A stretch of 64,000 nucleotides of DNA, from the NCBI GenBank assembly GCA_034925905.1, contig JAYFRL010000017.1:32532-96531 (forward strand), in the 5' to 3' direction. The stretch comes from JAYFRL01 sp034925905 (GTDB lineage: Bacteria > Bacillota > Clostridia > Lachnospirales > Anaerotignaceae). The notes below the pieces were generated by a model, which did not search any database, was not told where the DNA came from, and saw only the letters and a list, made by a program, of their open reading frames with translations. Positions 25,183 to 34,418 of this stretch are shown here, piece by piece (position 1 is the first letter of the stretch; the number at the start of each line of letters is the position of its first letter). A program made the translations under genes and the position numbers.

Positions 25183-26469
25183 ATGGAAAATACAAGTGAG
25201 GAGTATGAGTTAAAAAAAGAAGAAGGTGTAATTTCCGAAAGTTTTAACGTGCCGCCTAATATAAAGCAGATAGGTATGCTTGACGACAGGGTTAAAATAT
25301 ATATAGAAGATTATGTTTATACATACTTAAATGAATTTTCAAAGTCCGGAGGCAATAGGGAAAGGCTGGCTGTTTTAGTTGGCAAACATATAGATGTTCA
25401 AAATCAGGAGATAATAGTTATAAGCGGGGCGGTTGAAGGCAAAGACACGGTTTTTACCGGTGATGTTGAAGAATTCACGGATGATAGTTATAATTTTATA
25501 AATTCCCAGATAGACACATACTTTAAGGATTTGAGTATAGTAGGCTGGATGCGCAGCCAACCGGGGTTTGGGGCGTTTATTTCCTCAAGGGACGAAGGCT
25601 TTCATAAAAGCTGTTTTAAATATAGCTGGCAGATACTATATATTATAGACCCTCTGGAAAAAATGAATGCTTTTTATGCCTATAATGCCGAAAAAACAGC
25701 CATTGTTCCGGCAAGAGGATATTATATATATTATGACAAAAACAGAAACATGCAGGATTATATGATGAATTTAAAAAGCAATAAAGAACCGGAGGACGAA
25801 GAAGCAGGAGATATTCCTATTTGCGAAAGAAAAGAGGAAACAAAAGAGGACGAAGATGTTGTGTCTAAAATGCGCGACATAATCAAAAGCAAGGCTAAGC
25901 CTTCAAGCTCGTCAGAAGGCTACGTGTTTGGCACGAAAACTGCTCTTGTTATGCTAAGCGTTTTTCTTTTTGTAGGACTTTTAAATAGCATGTTCAAAAT
26001 AAAAAAACTTGAAAACGATATAAGTGCAATAAAAAGCTCATATGGTACAATGATCCAGATTGCAGAAGGTAAGACCCTTGCTTCAGTATATTCTCCGCAG
26101 AGCAACGATTACAATGTAAACAATGTGTCGTCATCAGCAGGGGAAAGCACTATGGTTTCCGCAAATACGAATAATGCTTCAGGCGAAACAGAGCCTTCAG
26201 GGGCGTCTGAAGATTCTGCGGAAAATTCATATGATGCGGCGGAAGCTGTTAATAATGAAACAAAGGCTGTGCTGGAGGAAACAAGCCCAGGCATATTTAA
26301 AGAGGCGACCCTCCCTGAATATTATGTTGTTGAAGCAGGAGACAGCCTTGAGTATATAAGCCGTAAATTTTATGGCGACCGCTCAAAGATGAAGGAAATA
26401 ATGGAGCTTAACAATATTGAGGACCCCGACAAAATATATTTTGGGTACAAGATAAAGCTTCCCCATTAA
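25183..26469 (+). CDS. Membrane LysM protein with degenerate JAB/MPN domain
   Basis: A 428-aa protein. Residues ~30-190 resemble a JAB/MPN (Mov34) metalloprotease: VGWMRSQPGFGAFISSRD aligns with the canonical GW-HSHPGFG---S--D signature, but the two metal-binding histidines are Arg124 and Gln126 while Ser and Asp137 remain; ILYIIDP matches the later strand. Residues ~251-270 are a membrane helix followed by a short coiled coil, then a Ser/Asn/Glu-rich linker, and a C-terminal LysM domain (YYVVEAGDSLEYISRKFYG to KIKLPH) for peptidoglycan. So a catalytically dead MPN domain appears tethered to the wall-facing LysM. Start follows GAGGAGG. Function unknown; LysM is certain, MPN is my reading. Confidence 0.8.
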   Translation: MENTSEEYELKKEEGVISESFNVPPNIKQIGMLDDRVKIYIEDYVYTYLNEFSKSGGNRERLAVLVGKHIDVQNQEIIVISGAVEGKDTVFTGDVEEFTDDSYNFINSQIDTYFKDLSIVGWMRSQPGFGAFISSRDEGFHKSCFKYSWQILYIIDPLEKMNAFYAYNAEKTAIVPARGYYIYYDKNRNMQDYMMNLKSNKEPEDEEAGDIPICERKEETKEDEDVVSKMRDIIKSKAKPSSSSEGYVFGTKTALVMLSVFLFVGLLNSMFKIKKLENDISAIKSSYGTMIQIAEGKTLASVYSPQSNDYNVNNVSSSAGESTMVSANTNNASGETEPSGASEDSAENSYDAAEAVNNETKAVLEETSPGIFKEATLPEYYVVEAGDSLEYISRKFYGDRSKMKEIMELNNIEDPDKIYFGYKIKLPH

Positions 26470-26497
26470 TATATTGAAATTTGGAGCTATATGTCAC

Positions 26498-26540
26498 AAA
26501 AACCTCTTTTACATCATATTATGACGTGAAGGAGGTTTTT
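26498..26540 (+). terminator. Long hairpin overlapping the ribosome site of the next gene
   Basis: Arm 26498-26518 (AAAAACCTCTTTTACATCATA) written here only by its ends AAAAACCTC...ATCATA pairs with 26520-26540, which contains AAGGAGG and a T7 run. It looks like the terminator of the LysM gene but its right arm is also the ribosome site of the ATG at 26543. Confidence 0.75.
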
Positions 26541-26542
26541 TT

Positions 26543-26908
26543 ATGGTTAATGAAGCTATGCGTTTTTATGAAGAAGGCGCAAACTGCGCTTTGTGTATTA
26601 TAAAAGCTGCCGAAAGCAAAGGATATATAAAAAGCTCCCAAAGCCTTGAAAAATCTACCGAAGCAATAACGGGAGGTTTTGGTTATGGAGGTCTTTGCAG
26701 CGCTATCGCGGGAGCAATGTTCGTTTTGGGCATTGTTTTTGAGCCCGAAGAGGCCAGAAATATCCGCATTAAGCTTTTATGCGAGTTTGAGGAAAAATTT
26801 AAAACTTTAAATTGCAGTAAACTTACGGAAAAATATTGCGACTGTAAGTGCATAGTAAGCTTTATAGCATTTAAAACGGAAGAGCTTATAAAAAAATATA
26901 TGCAGTGA
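26543..26908 (+). CDS. Small C_GCAxxG_C_C family protein
   Basis: A 121-aa single-domain relative of the N-terminal part of the 14639 fusion. It has EGANCALCIIKAA, then GGFGYGGLCSAIAGAMFVLG in place of the GCAxxG core (Cys-Ser-Ala-Ile-Ala-Gly), LNCSKLT and YCDCKCIVSF. Such proteins are predicted redox or metal-binding proteins of unknown reaction. Its AAGGAGG sits inside the hairpin at 26498, so translation may depend on that structure. It may be the tail of the LysM transcript. Confidence 0.8.
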   Translation: MVNEAMRFYEEGANCALCIIKAAESKGYIKSSQSLEKSTEAITGGFGYGGLCSAIAGAMFVLGIVFEPEEARNIRIKLLCEFEEKFKTLNCSKLTEKYCDCKCIVSFIAFKTEELIKKYMQ

Positions 26909-26930
26909 TGTATTCCTTATAGGCGAATAT

Positions 26931-27761
26931 CTATATGTTAAGAAATGCAAATATACCGTCTTTTTCGTTTTTAACTATCTCAGCATACTCTGAAAGCGTG
27001 ACAAATTCTATACCCTCCGCCATAAATTCGGGGGCAAGCTCGGCTATGGCGTTTACTGTTACAAGTCCTCCTTCGGGACCAACATGGCCTATGACCAGTG
27101 CATGGCCTTTTTCTAATGCCAAATTTGCCGCGTCTCTCAAATTTTTTTTGACAACTTCTATATTATTTGTGCTGTCTATGAATATATCTCTTTGCAGGCA
27201 GAGAGTGTTCAGCTCCTCGCATACCTCTGGAACTTTTGTGTTTTGAGTTGTTTTGCTGTCTAAAAATATAAGCCCTAAGCTATTGGCGATTTCAATTATA
27301 GAAGCCAAAGTTTTTTCATCTTCCGTAACTTTAGAACCCATATGGTTATTTATACCTGTTGATTCCGGCAATATTTCCAAAGCCCTGTGTATAAGGTTGC
27401 TTATTTCTTCCTGGGTCATAGTGGTTTTAATTATATTTTCCCCAAAAAATGATGAGGTTCCCAGCTTAGGCTCCATAGGCATATGTATTATAACTTCTTT
27501 TCCTGCATCGACTGCTTTTTGCCCATCTTCTTTGGAAGATTCTGAAAACGGTAAAATAGCCGCCGTAAATTTTATGGGAAGAGCAAGCATTTCGTCCGTG
27601 CCTTCCCCGCCATATCCGAAATCATCTATAACTATTGCGAGATAGGCAGGGCTGTCGAGCCTATAGACATTAATTGCTTTATAGATGTGTAAAATTCCGA
27701 ATATTGAAACAATCACAAATAAGAATGCAAAAGATACCAACTGAAGTTTTCTTATTTTCAT
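26931..27761 (-). CDS. Divergent polysaccharide deacetylase family protein
   Basis: A 276-aa exported or membrane-anchored protein with one N-terminal hydrophobic segment (residues ~5-27). The body starts LAIVIDDFGYGGEGTDEML, the DDFG of the divergent deacetylase (YibQ-like) family, followed by AAILPFSESS, EVIIHMPMEPK and GINNHMGSKVTED, with the later GHALVIGHVGPEG. These cover metal-binding Asp/His positions. The start at 27761 has AGGG 8 nt upstream; ATG 27767 and GTG 27770 are too close to it. It probably acts on cell-wall or capsule glycans; substrate unknown. Confidence 0.85.
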   Translation of the reverse strand: MKIRKLQLVSFAFLFVIVSIFGILHIYKAINVYRLDSPAYLAIVIDDFGYGGEGTDEMLALPIKFTAAILPFSESSKEDGQKAVDAGKEVIIHMPMEPKLGTSSFFGENIIKTTMTQEEISNLIHRALEILPESTGINNHMGSKVTEDEKTLASIIEIANSLGLIFLDSKTTQNTKVPEVCEELNTLCLQRDIFIDSTNNIEVVKKNLRDAANLALEKGHALVIGHVGPEGGLVTVNAIAELAPEFMAEGIEFVTLSEYAEIVKNEKDGIFAFLNI

Positions 27762-27895
27762 CCGCATCACCCTATCTTTCTATATACTAAGATATTATTT
27801 ATATTTTTAATTATGCGACCTAAAAAAGTGTAAATGTATTTTAAAGTGGATTTTAGCATATTAATTTTATGTAGCAATATTGCGGAGGTCTTCAA

Positions 27896-28165
27896 ATGGG
27901 AGACATTATAAAGCGCGGCATAGCTGAAACACTCAAACTTCCCAAAGAAGTTGTTCTTTCTTTGCCACTTATATCCATAACAGGCAGAGAGGAATTTTTT
28001 ATAGAAAATCTTAAAGGGATAATAGAATATACTGAAGAAAAGATAAGGCTTAAAACCAACTCGGGAATATTAAAAATTGAAGGAAGCGGCATGGTTCTAA
28101 AATCTGTTTCCGATGAAAGCCTGGAAATAAAGGGTAAAATAAGCAAAATAGAATTCATGGACTAG
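27896..28165 (+). CDS. yqfC: Sporulation protein YqfC
   Basis: An 89-aa protein matching YqfC: LPKEVVLSLPLISITGREEFFIENLKGIIEYTEEKIRLKTNSG is the family core, with the LKIEGSGMVL segment at the end. It is mother-cell expressed in Bacillus and always paired with yqfD, as here (19 nt downstream). ATG 27896 follows GCGGAGG. Its presence supports a spore-forming host. Role: needed for sporulation, mechanism unknown. Confidence 0.88.
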   Translation: MGDIIKRGIAETLKLPKEVVLSLPLISITGREEFFIENLKGIIEYTEEKIRLKTNSGILKIEGSGMVLKSVSDESLEIKGKISKIEFMD

Positions 28166-28184
28166 TTAAAGTTGGGGGATAAGA

Positions 28185-29402
28185 ATGTTTATAGGATTGT
28201 GGAATTATTTGAAAGGATATGTTATTATAAATGTGACTGGTTTTTCTGTGGAGCGCTTCGTAAATATGGCTGTCCGCAGGGGCGTTTATATATGGGATAT
28301 AGTACCTTATGGAAATGGGGTCAGCATGAAAGTCGGAATAAAGGGCTTTTATGAGCTTAAGATTCCCGCCCGTAAAACGAAGTGTAAAATAAAAATAATA
28401 AAAAGATGCGGTTTGCCTTTTAGGTCTGCCAAATTTAAAGGCAGAGAAGTATTAAGCTCCGGTGCTTTGGTTTTTCTTGCCGGGTTATACATACTTTCTT
28501 CTTTTGTCTGGGTTGTTGATGTTTCGGGCAATAAAAGAATAGCAAGGGAAGACATTCTTTCTGCGGCGAAGGAGCTAGGGCTTTATCCCGGAGGCGTTAA
28601 AAAAAATGTTGATACGGGTGAGATTGGAGAAAGGCTTATTGAGGATTTTAAAGATATATCATGGATAAGCGTGGGCATAAAAGGAACAAGCGCATACATA
28701 AAAATAGTTGAAACAATACCTGAGACCAAAATAGTTGACACTTCTGTGCCTTCGGACATAATAGCCAAAAAAGACGGTATAATAGAAAGCATAGCAACTC
28801 TTTCGGGAAGCCCAATGGTTTTGGCAGGAGATGTTGTTTCGGCAGGGGATGTTCTGGTTTCGGGCGAGCTTTTTTTAATGGACGGGGAAACCGTCAAATC
28901 AAGTGAATATGTCCGTTCGAACGCAAAAATATCAGCAAGGGTGTTTTATGAATTTAACGAGAGTGTGCCGCTTAAATATACTGAAAAAGTATATGATGAA
29001 AAGGAAAAAGAAGATATAAGGTTTATTGCTTTTAACCGGAATATAAATATAATAAGCCCCGACACGGGTGAAAGAGAATGCGACAAAGAAAAGATATTTG
29101 AATATACTATTAAAATAGGCGATTTTGCCTTGCCTTTAACTATAATAAAAGAAAAAATCAAGTTTTATGATACGGTTTTGAAAGAAAGAAGCGAAGACGA
29201 AGCAAAGGCTTTGCTTGAGTCTGGAATGTATTTGAAAACAGACGAACTGCTGGGGGTTTACGGTGAAGTTAAGGAATCAAGCCTTTCTTTTGAAAGGAAC
29301 GGATCCGATATTTTTGCAAACCTAAAGCTTACTGTTTTGGAAAACATAGGAGAAGAACGGTTTATAAATTCAGAAGGAGGAAATGCCCATGGGGTTAACT
29401 GA
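28185..29402 (+). CDS. yqfD: Sporulation protein YqfD
   Basis: A 405-aa membrane protein of the YqfD family: an N-terminal cytoplasmic segment (GYVIINVTGFSVERFVNMAVRRGVYIWDI), a membrane helix at ~88-108 (SGALVFLAGLYILSSFVWVV), then an extracytoplasmic part that opens with a FtsQ/POTRA-like stretch (VSGNKRIAREDILSAAKELGLYPG). The length is standard. It is co-transcribed with yqfC and overlaps phoH by 14 bases, giving the classic yqfC-yqfD-phoH order. Confidence 0.9.
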   Translation: MFIGLWNYLKGYVIINVTGFSVERFVNMAVRRGVYIWDIVPYGNGVSMKVGIKGFYELKIPARKTKCKIKIIKRCGLPFRSAKFKGREVLSSGALVFLAGLYILSSFVWVVDVSGNKRIAREDILSAAKELGLYPGGVKKNVDTGEIGERLIEDFKDISWISVGIKGTSAYIKIVETIPETKIVDTSVPSDIIAKKDGIIESIATLSGSPMVLAGDVVSAGDVLVSGELFLMDGETVKSSEYVRSNAKISARVFYEFNESVPLKYTEKVYDEKEKEDIRFIAFNRNINIISPDTGERECDKEKIFEYTIKIGDFALPLTIIKEKIKFYDTVLKERSEDEAKALLESGMYLKTDELLGVYGEVKESSLSFERNGSDIFANLKLTVLENIGEERFINSEGGNAHGVN

Positions 29403-30375
29403 AAGGTTTGTTTCGCTTGATAACGGCCATATTTTAAATGTTTTCGGCCAGCTTGATTCAAATGTCAAAAAAATTGAGGATCGTCTTAAGGTTTCACTTG
29501 TGAATCGCGGCGAAAGCATAAAAATAACAGGCGATGAGCCAGCCGTATTAAAAGCGGAAAAGGTTATCCTTTCATTGGGTGCAATATCTGCAAAGGGCGA
29601 AGAAATAAATGAACAGACAATTAACTACATTTTAGCTTCAAATGTGGATGATATAGCGGAGTTTGAAAAAGGTTTCGGCGAAAGCATATGCCTTACGGCT
29701 TATGGCAGACCTGTTAAGCCTAAAACTTTAGGTCAAAAAAAATATGTTGAGCTTATTAAAAACAACACTATAGTTTTCGGCATAGGTCCTGCCGGGACGG
29801 GTAAAACATACCTTGCCATGGCAATGGCCATAACGGCATTTAAAAATTCCGAGCAATCCAGGATAATATTAACACGTCCGGCTATAGAGGCGGGCGAAAA
29901 GCTGGGGTTCCTCCCAGGTGATCTTCAACAAAAGGTAGACCCTTATTTAAGGCCTCTTTATGATGTGCTTTATGAGGTTATGGGGTCTGAAAAGTTTTTG
30001 GCAAATATGGAAAAAGGCCTTATCGAAGTTGCCCCTTTGGCTTATATGAGGGGTCGCACATTGGATAATTCTTTTATAGTGCTTGATGAAGCTCAAAACA
30101 CAACGCATGAGCAGATGAAAATGTTTTTAACCCGTATAGGCTATGGTTCAAAAGCCGTTATAACGGGAGATCTTACCCAGATAGATCTGGACGGCAAAAA
30201 AAGCGGGCTTGCTGAAGCTGTCAGAATACTTTCAGGCATAGAAGACATAGGAACTATAACACTTACAAATAAAGACGTTGTGCGCCATCCTCTGGTTCAG
30301 AAGATAATAGGCGCTTATGAAAAAGCCGATAGCCATGGAACAAGAGATGTCCGGGACAACAGGAAGCGGAAGTGA
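29389..30375 (+). CDS. phoH: PhoH-family ATPase
   Basis: A 328-aa cytoplasmic protein. An N-terminal KH-like part (residues ~20-70) precedes the PhoH NTPase core: Walker A GIGPAGTGKTYLA, Walker B FIVLDEAQNTT, and arginine-rich ILTRPAIEAGEKLGFLPGDL. The ATG at 29389 is 8 nt after AAGGAGG; ATG 29383 is too close. It lies between yqfD and the HDIG protein and before ybeY, the usual Firmicutes order, suggesting RNA-metabolism coupling with YbeY. Confidence 0.92.
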   Translation: MGLTERFVSLDNGHILNVFGQLDSNVKKIEDRLKVSLVNRGESIKITGDEPAVLKAEKVILSLGAISAKGEEINEQTINYILASNVDDIAEFEKGFGESICLTAYGRPVKPKTLGQKKYVELIKNNTIVFGIGPAGTGKTYLAMAMAITAFKNSEQSRIILTRPAIEAGEKLGFLPGDLQQKVDPYLRPLYDVLYEVMGSEKFLANMEKGLIEVAPLAYMRGRTLDNSFIVLDEAQNTTHEQMKMFLTRIGYGSKAVITGDLTQIDLDGKKSGLAEAVRILSGIEDIGTITLTNKDVVRHPLVQKIIGAYEKADSHGTRDVRDNRKRK

Positions 30376-30379
30376 GGAT

Positions 30380-32449
30380 ATGAGAATACAAAAGATGAAC
30401 CCTCAAAAATATGGGCTTTTAAAAATATTCATGATTGCCGTGGTTGCTGTTATAACCTATGCCGCTGTTTTTACCAGCTATTATGTGGATGATAAAAAGA
30501 CCGTTGAAGTTGGAGGAGTTTCGCCTGAGCGCTATGTTGCAACGAAAGATATAATCGACGAAGCGGCAACTGGAAAGCTTAAAGAGAATGCCGAGGCACT
30601 GGTAGGTTCGCTTTATAAATATGATGCCGAGGCTCAGGAGGCTTCTCTTTCAAAGCTGGATTCGTTTTTTGATACACTTGATAAATATGTGGACATGCTT
30701 AATTCTGATTCCGAAGAAAACGTGTCTGACGGAGCAACATTTGAAATACCTGTGGCTTTAAGCAATTCACAGTATAAGGATTATGCTGAGCTTTCAACAA
30801 ACGGGAAGACTGAATATAAATCCGAGATAAGAAATATAGCCACCTATGTTTTTGAACAGGGCATAACCGAGGAATATTTAGCAACAGCGCTTAAATCAGT
30901 TGAAGATAAGATAGAAGAAACCCAGTGGAACTATAACTTAAAAAACATGGGTTATTCTGTTATATCAAAAATCCTTTCCCCAAACATGATAATAGATGAG
31001 GAAGCCATTGAGGCGGCAAAACAGCTTAAGGCCTCAGAGGTTAAGCCCGTTATGATAATGAAAAATCAAAAAATCGTTGATGAAGGCGAGGTTATAACCC
31101 AGGAGATATATGATGTGCTTTTAAGCCTTGATCTTATAAACAACGAAGAAAGCAAAAACACGGTTTCGCTTTTGGGCTGCATGGCCATTGTTACCCTTTT
31201 GATGATAGGCGCAGTTTTTTTTATAAAAGAGCAGTCCGGCAGAAGGCCGGTTAAAATAAACGAGCTTTTAATATTGTTTACAGCCTATATCATAACTTTG
31301 CTTATAATTAAACTTATGTACAAGGTTACAAGCTATATATTTATACCGCTTTCTCTTTTTGCAATGCTTGTTTCTGTGCTTATAAGCACCAGAATGGCGA
31401 TTATATTGAATATATTGGTAACAATAGCGAGTTATTTCGTGTTTAACGGCAATGCTGATTTTATCATATATTTTCTGATTACTGGTACGATAGCCGCATA
31501 TCTTGTTAAGCATACCGAAAAAAGACAGCAGATACTTGCCGTTGCCGTAGGGATAGGGATTACAAACTTCATATGCGCCTTTGCGCTAGGTATGATTGCA
31601 GACAATGCTTATTCCTTAGGGCTTGTAAAAACGGGGCTTTACGGCATGCTTGTGGGAATTATAACAGTTATTGTTGTTATAGGAAGCCTTCCTTTCTGGG
31701 AATCGGTTTTTGAAGTGAATTCTTCCTTAAAGCTGCTTGAGCTTATAAGGCCGGACAACTATCTTATGCGCCGGCTTATGATAGAGGCTCCGGGCACATA
31801 CCATCACAGCCTTATAGTTGCAAATATGGCTGAAGCCGCCGCAATAGAACTTGGTGCAAATGCAACCATAGCAAGAGTTGGGGCTTATTATCATGATATA
31901 GGTAAGCTTAGAAACCCCGCCTATTTTTCAGAAAACCAGATGGGCGAAAACCCGCATGATTTTATGGAGCCGGAAAGAAGCGCCAAAGTTATAATGGATC
32001 ATGTTAAATACGGTCGTGAGTTGGCTGACGAATACAAGCTGCCTAAGGCAATAAAAAACATGATAAAAGAACACCATGGAACAACGCTTGTTAAATATTT
32101 TTATTTAAAGGCTGTTAAGCAATACGGCAGAGAAGAAGTTAAAGAAGAGGACTACAGATACCCCGGAGTTACCCCAAAATCCAGGGAAACAGCCATAGTT
32201 ATGCTTGCCGATACCTGCGAAGCTGCCGTTAGGAGTATTTTTTCCGAAGGGAAAAACGCAGCCGATATTGAAGAAATCATAAAAACCCTCATAAAAGATA
32301 AGCTTGACGATGGCCAGCTTGACGATTGTGATCTTACAATAAAAGACCTTTCAGTTATGAGGAAGGCTTTCCTCAAGATTTTTCAAGGAATGTATCATGA
32401 AAGGGTATCTTATCCTAAGGACGAAAAAGCAGAGGAGGATAAGCCTTGA
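30380..32449 (+). CDS. HDIG-domain membrane phosphohydrolase (PgpH-like)
   Basis: A 689-aa protein: an N-terminal helix (~15-35), a large extracytoplasmic 7TMR-HDED domain (~40-285), seven membrane segments (~290-470) and a cytoplasmic HD domain with YHHSLIVANMAEAA, GAYYHDIGKL, KEHHGTTLVKYFY and MLADTCEAAVRS. Listeria PgpH of this layout degrades c-di-AMP, so that activity is likely. ATG 30380 follows AAGTGAGG; a longer upstream reading would overlap phoH. The stop overlaps the ybeY start. Confidence 0.9.
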   Translation: MRIQKMNPQKYGLLKIFMIAVVAVITYAAVFTSYYVDDKKTVEVGGVSPERYVATKDIIDEAATGKLKENAEALVGSLYKYDAEAQEASLSKLDSFFDTLDKYVDMLNSDSEENVSDGATFEIPVALSNSQYKDYAELSTNGKTEYKSEIRNIATYVFEQGITEEYLATALKSVEDKIEETQWNYNLKNMGYSVISKILSPNMIIDEEAIEAAKQLKASEVKPVMIMKNQKIVDEGEVITQEIYDVLLSLDLINNEESKNTVSLLGCMAIVTLLMIGAVFFIKEQSGRRPVKINELLILFTAYIITLLIIKLMYKVTSYIFIPLSLFAMLVSVLISTRMAIILNILVTIASYFVFNGNADFIIYFLITGTIAAYLVKHTEKRQQILAVAVGIGITNFICAFALGMIADNAYSLGLVKTGLYGMLVGIITVIVVIGSLPFWESVFEVNSSLKLLELIRPDNYLMRRLMIEAPGTYHHSLIVANMAEAAAIELGANATIARVGAYYHDIGKLRNPAYFSENQMGENPHDFMEPERSAKVIMDHVKYGRELADEYKLPKAIKNMIKEHHGTTLVKYFYLKAVKQYGREEVKEEDYRYPGVTPKSRETAIVMLADTCEAAVRSIFSEGKNAADIEEIIKTLIKDKLDDGQLDDCDLTIKDLSVMRKAFLKIFQGMYHERVSYPKDEKAEEDKP

Positions 32450-32907
32450 AGCTTTTGATAGATAACAGAACAGAAGAACCTGCCGATTATGCGGATATAA
32501 TCGAAGCTGTGCTAAAAACGGGGCTTAAATCCGAAGGCTTCGGAGAAGATGTTGAAATAAGCCTTTCGTTTGTAACAAACGATGAAATAAGGGATATAAA
32601 CAAAGAATTCAGGAAAATAGACGCCGCAACCGATGTTTTGTCTTTCCCGCAGATAGATTTTGGGAAAAACGAACCTATAGGCAAAAACGAGGATGGAGAG
32701 GCGATTTTGGGCGATATAATAATATCTCTTGAAAAGGCAAAGGAACAGGCTTTTGTATACGGACATTCCATAGAGCGCGAAATAGCTTTTTTGTCTGTAC
32801 ACAGCCTTTTGCATCTTTTGGGTTATGATCATATATCCGAAAAAGAAGAGCTTGCGATGAGGCAAAAACAGAAAAAAATCCTTGAGGAAGCGGGATTTTT
32901 ACGTTGA
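32446..32907 (+). CDS. ybeY: Endoribonuclease/rRNA maturation factor YbeY
   Basis: A 153-aa metal-dependent RNase. The signature HSLLHLLGYDH gives the three zinc-binding histidines, preceded by LGDIIISLEKAKEQA and FRKIDAATDVLSFP. Start is TTG 32446, overlapping the preceding TGA (TTGA), with AGGAGG 8 nt upstream. It acts in 16S rRNA 3'-end processing and ribosome quality control. Confidence 0.93.
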   Translation: MKLLIDNRTEEPADYADIIEAVLKTGLKSEGFGEDVEISLSFVTNDEIRDINKEFRKIDAATDVLSFPQIDFGKNEPIGKNEDGEAILGDIIISLEKAKEQAFVYGHSIEREIAFLSVHSLLHLLGYDHISEKEELAMRQKQKKILEEAGFLR

Positions 32908-32940
32908 TTGCTGATTATAATAAAAGCAGGGGGGAAATAT

Positions 32941-34008
32941 ATGAAAAAAACGGTGTTTTTTTTATTGTGTTTGGTTCTTATTTTAAGCGGTTGCGGCAAA
33001 GAAAAAGAAACCGAAGAAACTTCGGTTCCCGTATCTGAACCTGTTGCTACCAAGGAGAATTCCCAAAAGGGTGAAATTAAAGAAGAACCTGAGCTTGCGG
33101 GGCTTGCTATAAATCCTTTAACGGGACTATACATAGATGAAGAAATTGCAAATCGCCGCCCTGTTGCCGTTGTTATAAATAATCATCATAAGGCTTTGCC
33201 GCAAAGCGGAATAGCACAGGCAGACATTCTTTATGAAGTTTTGGCGGAGGGTGAAATAACACGTCTTGTGGCTATATTTAAAGATTTTGATGCCGAAAAA
33301 ATAGGTCCGGTTAGAAGCGCAAGAAGTTATTTCACATATTTTGCGCTGGATAACGGAGCTATATTCATACACCACGGGGGGAGCCCGTCAGGCTATGAAT
33401 CCATAAAGGCAAGAGGAATAAACAATATAGACGGAATGACGGACGTTAAAACCTTCTGGCGCGACCCTGCAAGGATTAACCAGGCCGGAATGTATGAACA
33501 CAGCTCATACACGGGAGCAAAAGAGATACTTTCAGGAGCCGAAAGCTATGGATACAGCATGGACGACCCGGGCGTTAAGCTTTTCTCGTTTAACGAAGGT
33601 GACACGGATATTTCAGGAGAAGACGTAATCGAGTTTACGGTGCCGTTTTCAAACACATATTATACATCCTTTGAATATGATGAGGGAAACAAGCTTTATG
33701 TAAGGTATGAATCGGGAAGCCCCCATATAGACGAGCTTACGGGTGAAGCCCTTACATGTAAGAATATTATAATACAATTTGCAAACACTTCTATAGTAGA
33801 CGACGTTGGCCGCAGGGATATTGACCTTGTGGGCAGCGGTAGGGCAATATATATAACGAACGGAAAAATGAAGGAAGCAACATGGAAAAAAACAGCATAT
33901 AACGTCCCGACAAGTTTTGAAGCGGACGGGAAGGAGCTTCTTTTAAACCCGGGGAAGACGAACGTGCTTGTTGTTCCTACAACTTTGGGAATAGATGTTG
34001 CGGGGTGA
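32941..34008 (+). CDS. DUF3048-domain lipoprotein
   Basis: A 355-aa exported lipoprotein: signal VFFLLCLVLILSGCG with lipobox Cys ~18, then a short Glu/Thr-rich linker. The DUF3048 core shows NPLTGLYIDEE, RPVAVVINNHHKALPQSG, ADILYEVLAEGEITRL and KIGPVRSARSYF, as in the YerB family; the C-terminal DUF3048_C part follows (KNIIIQFANTSI). ATG 32941 follows GGGGGG. Function unknown. It interrupts the usual ybeY-(dgkA)-cdd-era order. Confidence 0.88.
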   Translation: MKKTVFFLLCLVLILSGCGKEKETEETSVPVSEPVATKENSQKGEIKEEPELAGLAINPLTGLYIDEEIANRRPVAVVINNHHKALPQSGIAQADILYEVLAEGEITRLVAIFKDFDAEKIGPVRSARSYFTYFALDNGAIFIHHGGSPSGYESIKARGINNIDGMTDVKTFWRDPARINQAGMYEHSSYTGAKEILSGAESYGYSMDDPGVKLFSFNEGDTDISGEDVIEFTVPFSNTYYTSFEYDEGNKLYVRYESGSPHIDELTGEALTCKNIIIQFANTSIVDDVGRRDIDLVGSGRAIYITNGKMKEATWKKTAYNVPTSFEADGKELLLNPGKTNVLVVPTTLGIDVAG

Positions 34009-34013
34009 GAGCT

Positions 34014-34400
34014 ATGGAAAATACGGTTCTTGTGAAAATGGCAAAAGAAGCAATGGAAAACGCATATGCGCCTTATTCCGATTTTAAGGTGGGAGCTGCC
34101 CTTTTATGCAAAAGCGGAAAGGTGTACACAGGCTGCAATGTTGAAAACGCTTCTTTTGGAGCTACAAATTGCGCTGAAAGAACGGCTGTTTTCAAAGCCG
34201 TTTCTGAAGGTGAAAAGGAATTTTTAAAAATAGCTATTGTTTCTTCATCCGGCAAGGAAATAAGCCCTTGCGGCATATGCCTTCAGGTTTTGAGTGAATT
34301 TATGTCTTCGGGGGAAATTGTTTTGGAAGGCGGAGGCAAGATATTGGAATATCCTTTTTCCGATTTTTTGCCGAGAGCATTTTCGAGGAAAGATGTCTGA
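34014..34400 (+). CDS. cdd: Cytidine deaminase
   Basis: A 128-aa zinc enzyme converting cytidine or deoxycytidine to uridine. AYAPYSDFKVGAALL, CNVENASFGATNCAERTAVFKAVSEG (zinc Cys and catalytic Glu) and SPCGICLQVLSEF (zinc Cys pair) are all present. Homotetrameric class, normal length. I prefer ATG 34014 over GTG 34005, which overlaps the previous stop. Part of the ybeY-era housekeeping run. Confidence 0.94.
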   Translation: MENTVLVKMAKEAMENAYAPYSDFKVGAALLCKSGKVYTGCNVENASFGATNCAERTAVFKAVSEGEKEFLKIAIVSSSGKEISPCGICLQVLSEFMSSGEIVLEGGGKILEYPFSDFLPRAFSRKDV

Positions 34401-34418
34401 TATACAGGAGTGATGTTT

